A stretch of DNA of 6,392 nt from Actinomycetes bacterium (GTDB lineage Bacteria > Actinomycetota > Thermoleophilia > Solirubrobacterales > Solirubrobacteraceae), in NCBI GenBank assembly GCA_023404805.1, contig JAEYAL010000265.1, forward strand, positions 1 to 6,392. The letters are read 5' to 3'. Of this stretch, positions 5,240 through 6,392 are shown piece by piece (the first letter of the stretch is position 1; the number at the start of each line of letters is the position of its first letter). The notes beneath the pieces are model-generated. The model searched no databases. It had not been told where the DNA came from and was given only the letters and a program-made list of their open reading frames with translations. The position numbers and the translations under genes were made by a program.

Positions 5240-5291
5240 CCGACTCCCGTCATCCGCGGTCGCCAGCCGACCGTGATCCACGGGAGTTCGC
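5240..5291. repeat. Palindromic element, copy 3
   Basis: ACTCCCGT (5243-5250) pairs with ACGGGAGT (5280-5287), and CGGTCG pairs with CGACCG inside. Bases 5243-5279 are nearly identical to copy 2. The 13-mers begin at 5247 and 5271, keeping the 24-base phase. The right-hand one, CCGTGATCCACGG, is itself a perfect 5-bp inverted repeat around ATC. The left outer arm lacks one A relative to copies 1 and 2. Confidence 0.8.
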
Positions 5292-5333
5292 CGCGGCCGC
5301 TGCCGCGCCGGTCGCAAAATCACCCCTGCGACC

Positions 5334-5353
5334 ACCCGCCGCGCGGGTAGCGT
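5334..5353 (+). promoter_or_regulatory. Putative promoter of the 5381 gene: operator-like inverted repeat plus -10 TAGCGT
   Basis: ACCCGC (5334-5339), CGC and GCGGGT (5343-5348) form perfect 6-bp arms. The last base is the first base of the candidate -10 box TAGCGT (5348-5353), a good place for a repressor to block the polymerase. Unlike its neighbours this gene has a short leader with a Shine-Dalgarno sequence. No -35 match is clear. Confidence 0.4.
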
Positions 5354-5369
5354 GCGGCGCGCCTCAACC

Positions 5370-5374
5370 AGGAG
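5370..5374 (+). promoter_or_regulatory. Ribosome binding site AGGAG that decides the 5381 start
   Basis: AGGAG lies six bases before ATG 5381 but only three before the alternative GTG at 5378, so the ATG is preferred. It is the clearest Shine-Dalgarno sequence in the window. Confidence 0.7.
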
Positions 5375-5380
5375 ACCGTG

Positions 5381-5875
5381 ATGAGCAGCAAGTCCGACTA
5401 CACCGACGCCGAGTGGCAGCGCCTTGAGCGCGCGCCGATCGTGGCGGGCATGGCCATCTCGCTGAGCGACCCGGGCGGCCCGATCGAGGCGCTCAAGGAG
5501 TCCAAAGCGACCGTGAAGACCATCCTCGAGGCTGGCAGCACGGGCTCGTTCGGCCCGCTGGCGCAGGAGGTCGCGCAGGGCGTGATCACGCAGATCACCG
5601 CTGAGCACAAGACCCCGATGGGCGACTTCAAGCCCAAGGGCGCCCTCGCCGGCGCCGAGATCCTCGACGAGCTCCGCGCCGTCGGCGCCCTCCTCACCGA
5701 GAAGGCGACCGCCGAGGAGGCCGAGGGCTTCCGCGGCTTCATCGTCGAGGCCGCCCAGCGCGCCGCCAACGCCGCCAAAGAGGGCGGCTTCATGGGCTTC
5801 CACGCCGAGCGCGTCAGCCAAGGCGAGGCCGACATGCTGGTGAAGGTCGGCGAGGCGGTCGGCGCCAGCGCCTAG
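5381..5875 (+). CDS. Conserved hypothetical protein, helical, cytoplasmic
   Basis: The 164-residue product looks almost entirely alpha-helical, with no signal peptide, membrane segment or recognised catalytic motif. It resembles a family of uncharacterised bacterial proteins that start with a YTDxEWxxLxxAP motif (here YTDAEWQRLERAPIVAGMAI, residues 7-26), continue into SDPGGPIEALKE, and end with AAKEGGFMGFHAERVS (131-146) followed by a short helix. I recall the pattern but know no established function or reliable family name. The helical middle (residues 36-75) and the AQRAANAAKEGG segment could pack as a bundle. ATG 5381 is set by AGGAG six bases upstream; GTG 5378 is less likely. It is divergent from the YD-like gene and convergent with the Cys-rich gene, sharing a CTAG at the stops. 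Confidence 0.88.
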   Translation: MSSKSDYTDAEWQRLERAPIVAGMAISLSDPGGPIEALKESKATVKTILEAGSTGSFGPLAQEVAQGVITQITAEHKTPMGDFKPKGALAGAEILDELRAVGALLTEKATAEEAEGFRGFIVEAAQRAANAAKEGGFMGFHAERVSQGEADMLVKVGEAVGASA

Positions 5876-6392
5876 CCCTCGCGCGGCGGCGCCGTGACCA
5901 CCACGCCGCCCATGTAGGCCTCGGCGATGCGGCATTCGCGGACGCCGATCCAGCAGCGGTTGGACTCGGTCGCGTGCTCGCAGACGGAGTCGTCGTCGGT
6001 GTGGCGGGCTTCAAAGCCGCCGCTGAGCGAGAGGTTGTTGCCGGCGATCTGGCGGCCGTGGCGGCAGGCCGTCTGCGGGTAGCAGGCATCGCAGACCGCG
6101 GTGAGATAACGCGGGCCGCCGAGCGCCGGCCGGCCGCAGGGCGGGCACGCGTGCGCCCGCTCCGTGGCGCCGGAGCCGGTCGACTTGAGCAGCCAGTCAT
6201 TGGCGGCCAGCGCCCGCAGCGCCGCGGCCTCCGTCGGCTCCGCGGCGTTCCGCGACACGTGGACCAGGAGGTAGTCGGCGTGGGCGATGACCTCGGCGGC
6301 GGCCTGACCCTCGCCGCCGACCTGACCTTCGCCGCCGACCTGGCCTTCGCTGCCGACCTCGCCTTCACCGCCGACCCCGGCCGCGCCGGCTG
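5872..6392 (-). CDS. Cys-rich putative zinc-binding protein with glycine-rich hexapeptide repeats (N-terminus off window)
   Basis: The frame ends at TAG 5874-5872 and stays open to the right edge, giving 172 visible residues. There is no ATG or GTG start between 6259 and the edge; GTG 6258-6256 is an internal alternative giving 128 residues. I favour the longer reading because the codons remain coding-like and AAAEVIAHADYLLVHV reads as a plausible helix-strand. From the N-terminal side the protein has about four VGGEGQ-type hexapeptides, then that segment. It continues with a C-x2-C, 14 residues, C-x2-C pair (HACPPC...VCDACY), probably a zinc ribbon. The tail holds four further Cys and several His. 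I do not recognise the family. The hexapeptide tract looks like a flexible acidic linker, so a further domain may lie outside the window. It overlaps the plus-strand gene by four bases at the shared CTAG. Confidence 0.72.
   Translation of the reverse strand, partial: AGAAGVGGEGEVGSEGQVGGEGQVGGEGQAAAEVIAHADYLLVHVSRNAAEPTEAAALRALAANDWLLKSTGSGATERAHACPPCGRPALGGPRYLTAVCDACYPQTACRHGRQIAGNNLSLSGGFEARHTDDDSVCEHATESNRCWIGVRECRIAEAYMGGVVVTAPPREG
6307..6378. repeat. Four tandem 18-bp repeats inside the Cys-rich gene
   Basis: Units begin at 6307, 6325, 6343 and 6361, each of form ACCTTCGCCGCCGACCTG with one to five changes. Read on the minus strand they encode hexapeptides VGGEGQ, VGSEGQ and VGGEGE. 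The 18-bp unit keeps the reading frame, so copy number could vary without breaking the gene. Confidence 0.8.

Noticed and set aside
5122..5253. Upstream extension of the YD-like gene to an earlier ATG
   Set aside because: The extra residues are encoded by the composite repeat, and a TAGCGT box supports the ATG at 5121.
3913..5291. CRISPR-like array from the repeated palindromes
   Set aside because: Only three copies, two of them adjacent, with no uniform spacers and no cas genes; a dispersed palindromic element fits better.
6304..6378. Pentapeptide-repeat protein on the plus strand (ADLTF, ADLAF)
   Set aside because: The period is six residues, not five, and the minus-strand frame continues into a Cys-rich protein.

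Overview
The window comes from a GC-rich bacterium, most likely an actinobacterium. Base composition is very high in G+C, codon third positions are almost all G or C, and the gene types fit: a SARP/BTAD regulator, DUF427, a TrxC-type thioredoxin and a VapB-like antitoxin. Several genes appear leaderless, with a TAnnnT box six to eight bases before the start codon. A Thermoleophilia-like lineage (Solirubrobacter/Conexibacter) is a guess, not something the sequence proves.

Layout. Positions 1-2758 are all minus strand. From right to left they hold a DUF427 protein, a type I L-asparaginase, a PhnA/YjdM zinc-ribbon protein, a lone ribbon-helix-helix antitoxin, a strong hairpin, and the N-terminal third or so of a BTAD regulator that runs off the left edge. 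A 79-bp divergent promoter region (2759-2837), with a perfect 19-bp palindrome, separates these from a plus-strand pair: a thioredoxin with an N-terminal zinc finger and a flavodoxin-fold NAD(P)H:FMN reductase. The reductase start codon directly follows the thioredoxin stop.

Positions 3834-4047 carry two 53-bp palindromic elements, preceded by a second hairpin module. A related composite copy lies at 5180-5291. The two copies are in the same orientation and bracket an unrecognised minus-strand gene (4048-5121). Its product has an N-terminal half with YD/RHS-like turns, and its GC looks lower than its neighbours. Next is a plus-strand conserved hypothetical protein (5381-5875). It converges on a Cys-rich minus-strand gene, and a single CTAG supplies both stop codons. 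The Cys-rich gene runs off the right edge through an 18-bp tandem repeat.

Functional reading. The best functional link is the thioredoxin-FMN reductase pair, which suggests a small thiol/flavin redox operon. The other genes look like independent short transcription units. I see no complete defence system, CRISPR array, transposase, tRNA or rRNA. The most unusual items are the duplicated composite palindromic element around the YD-like gene, the repeated leaderless promoter layout, and an asparaginase frame that extends upstream to an ATC rather than a normal start codon.
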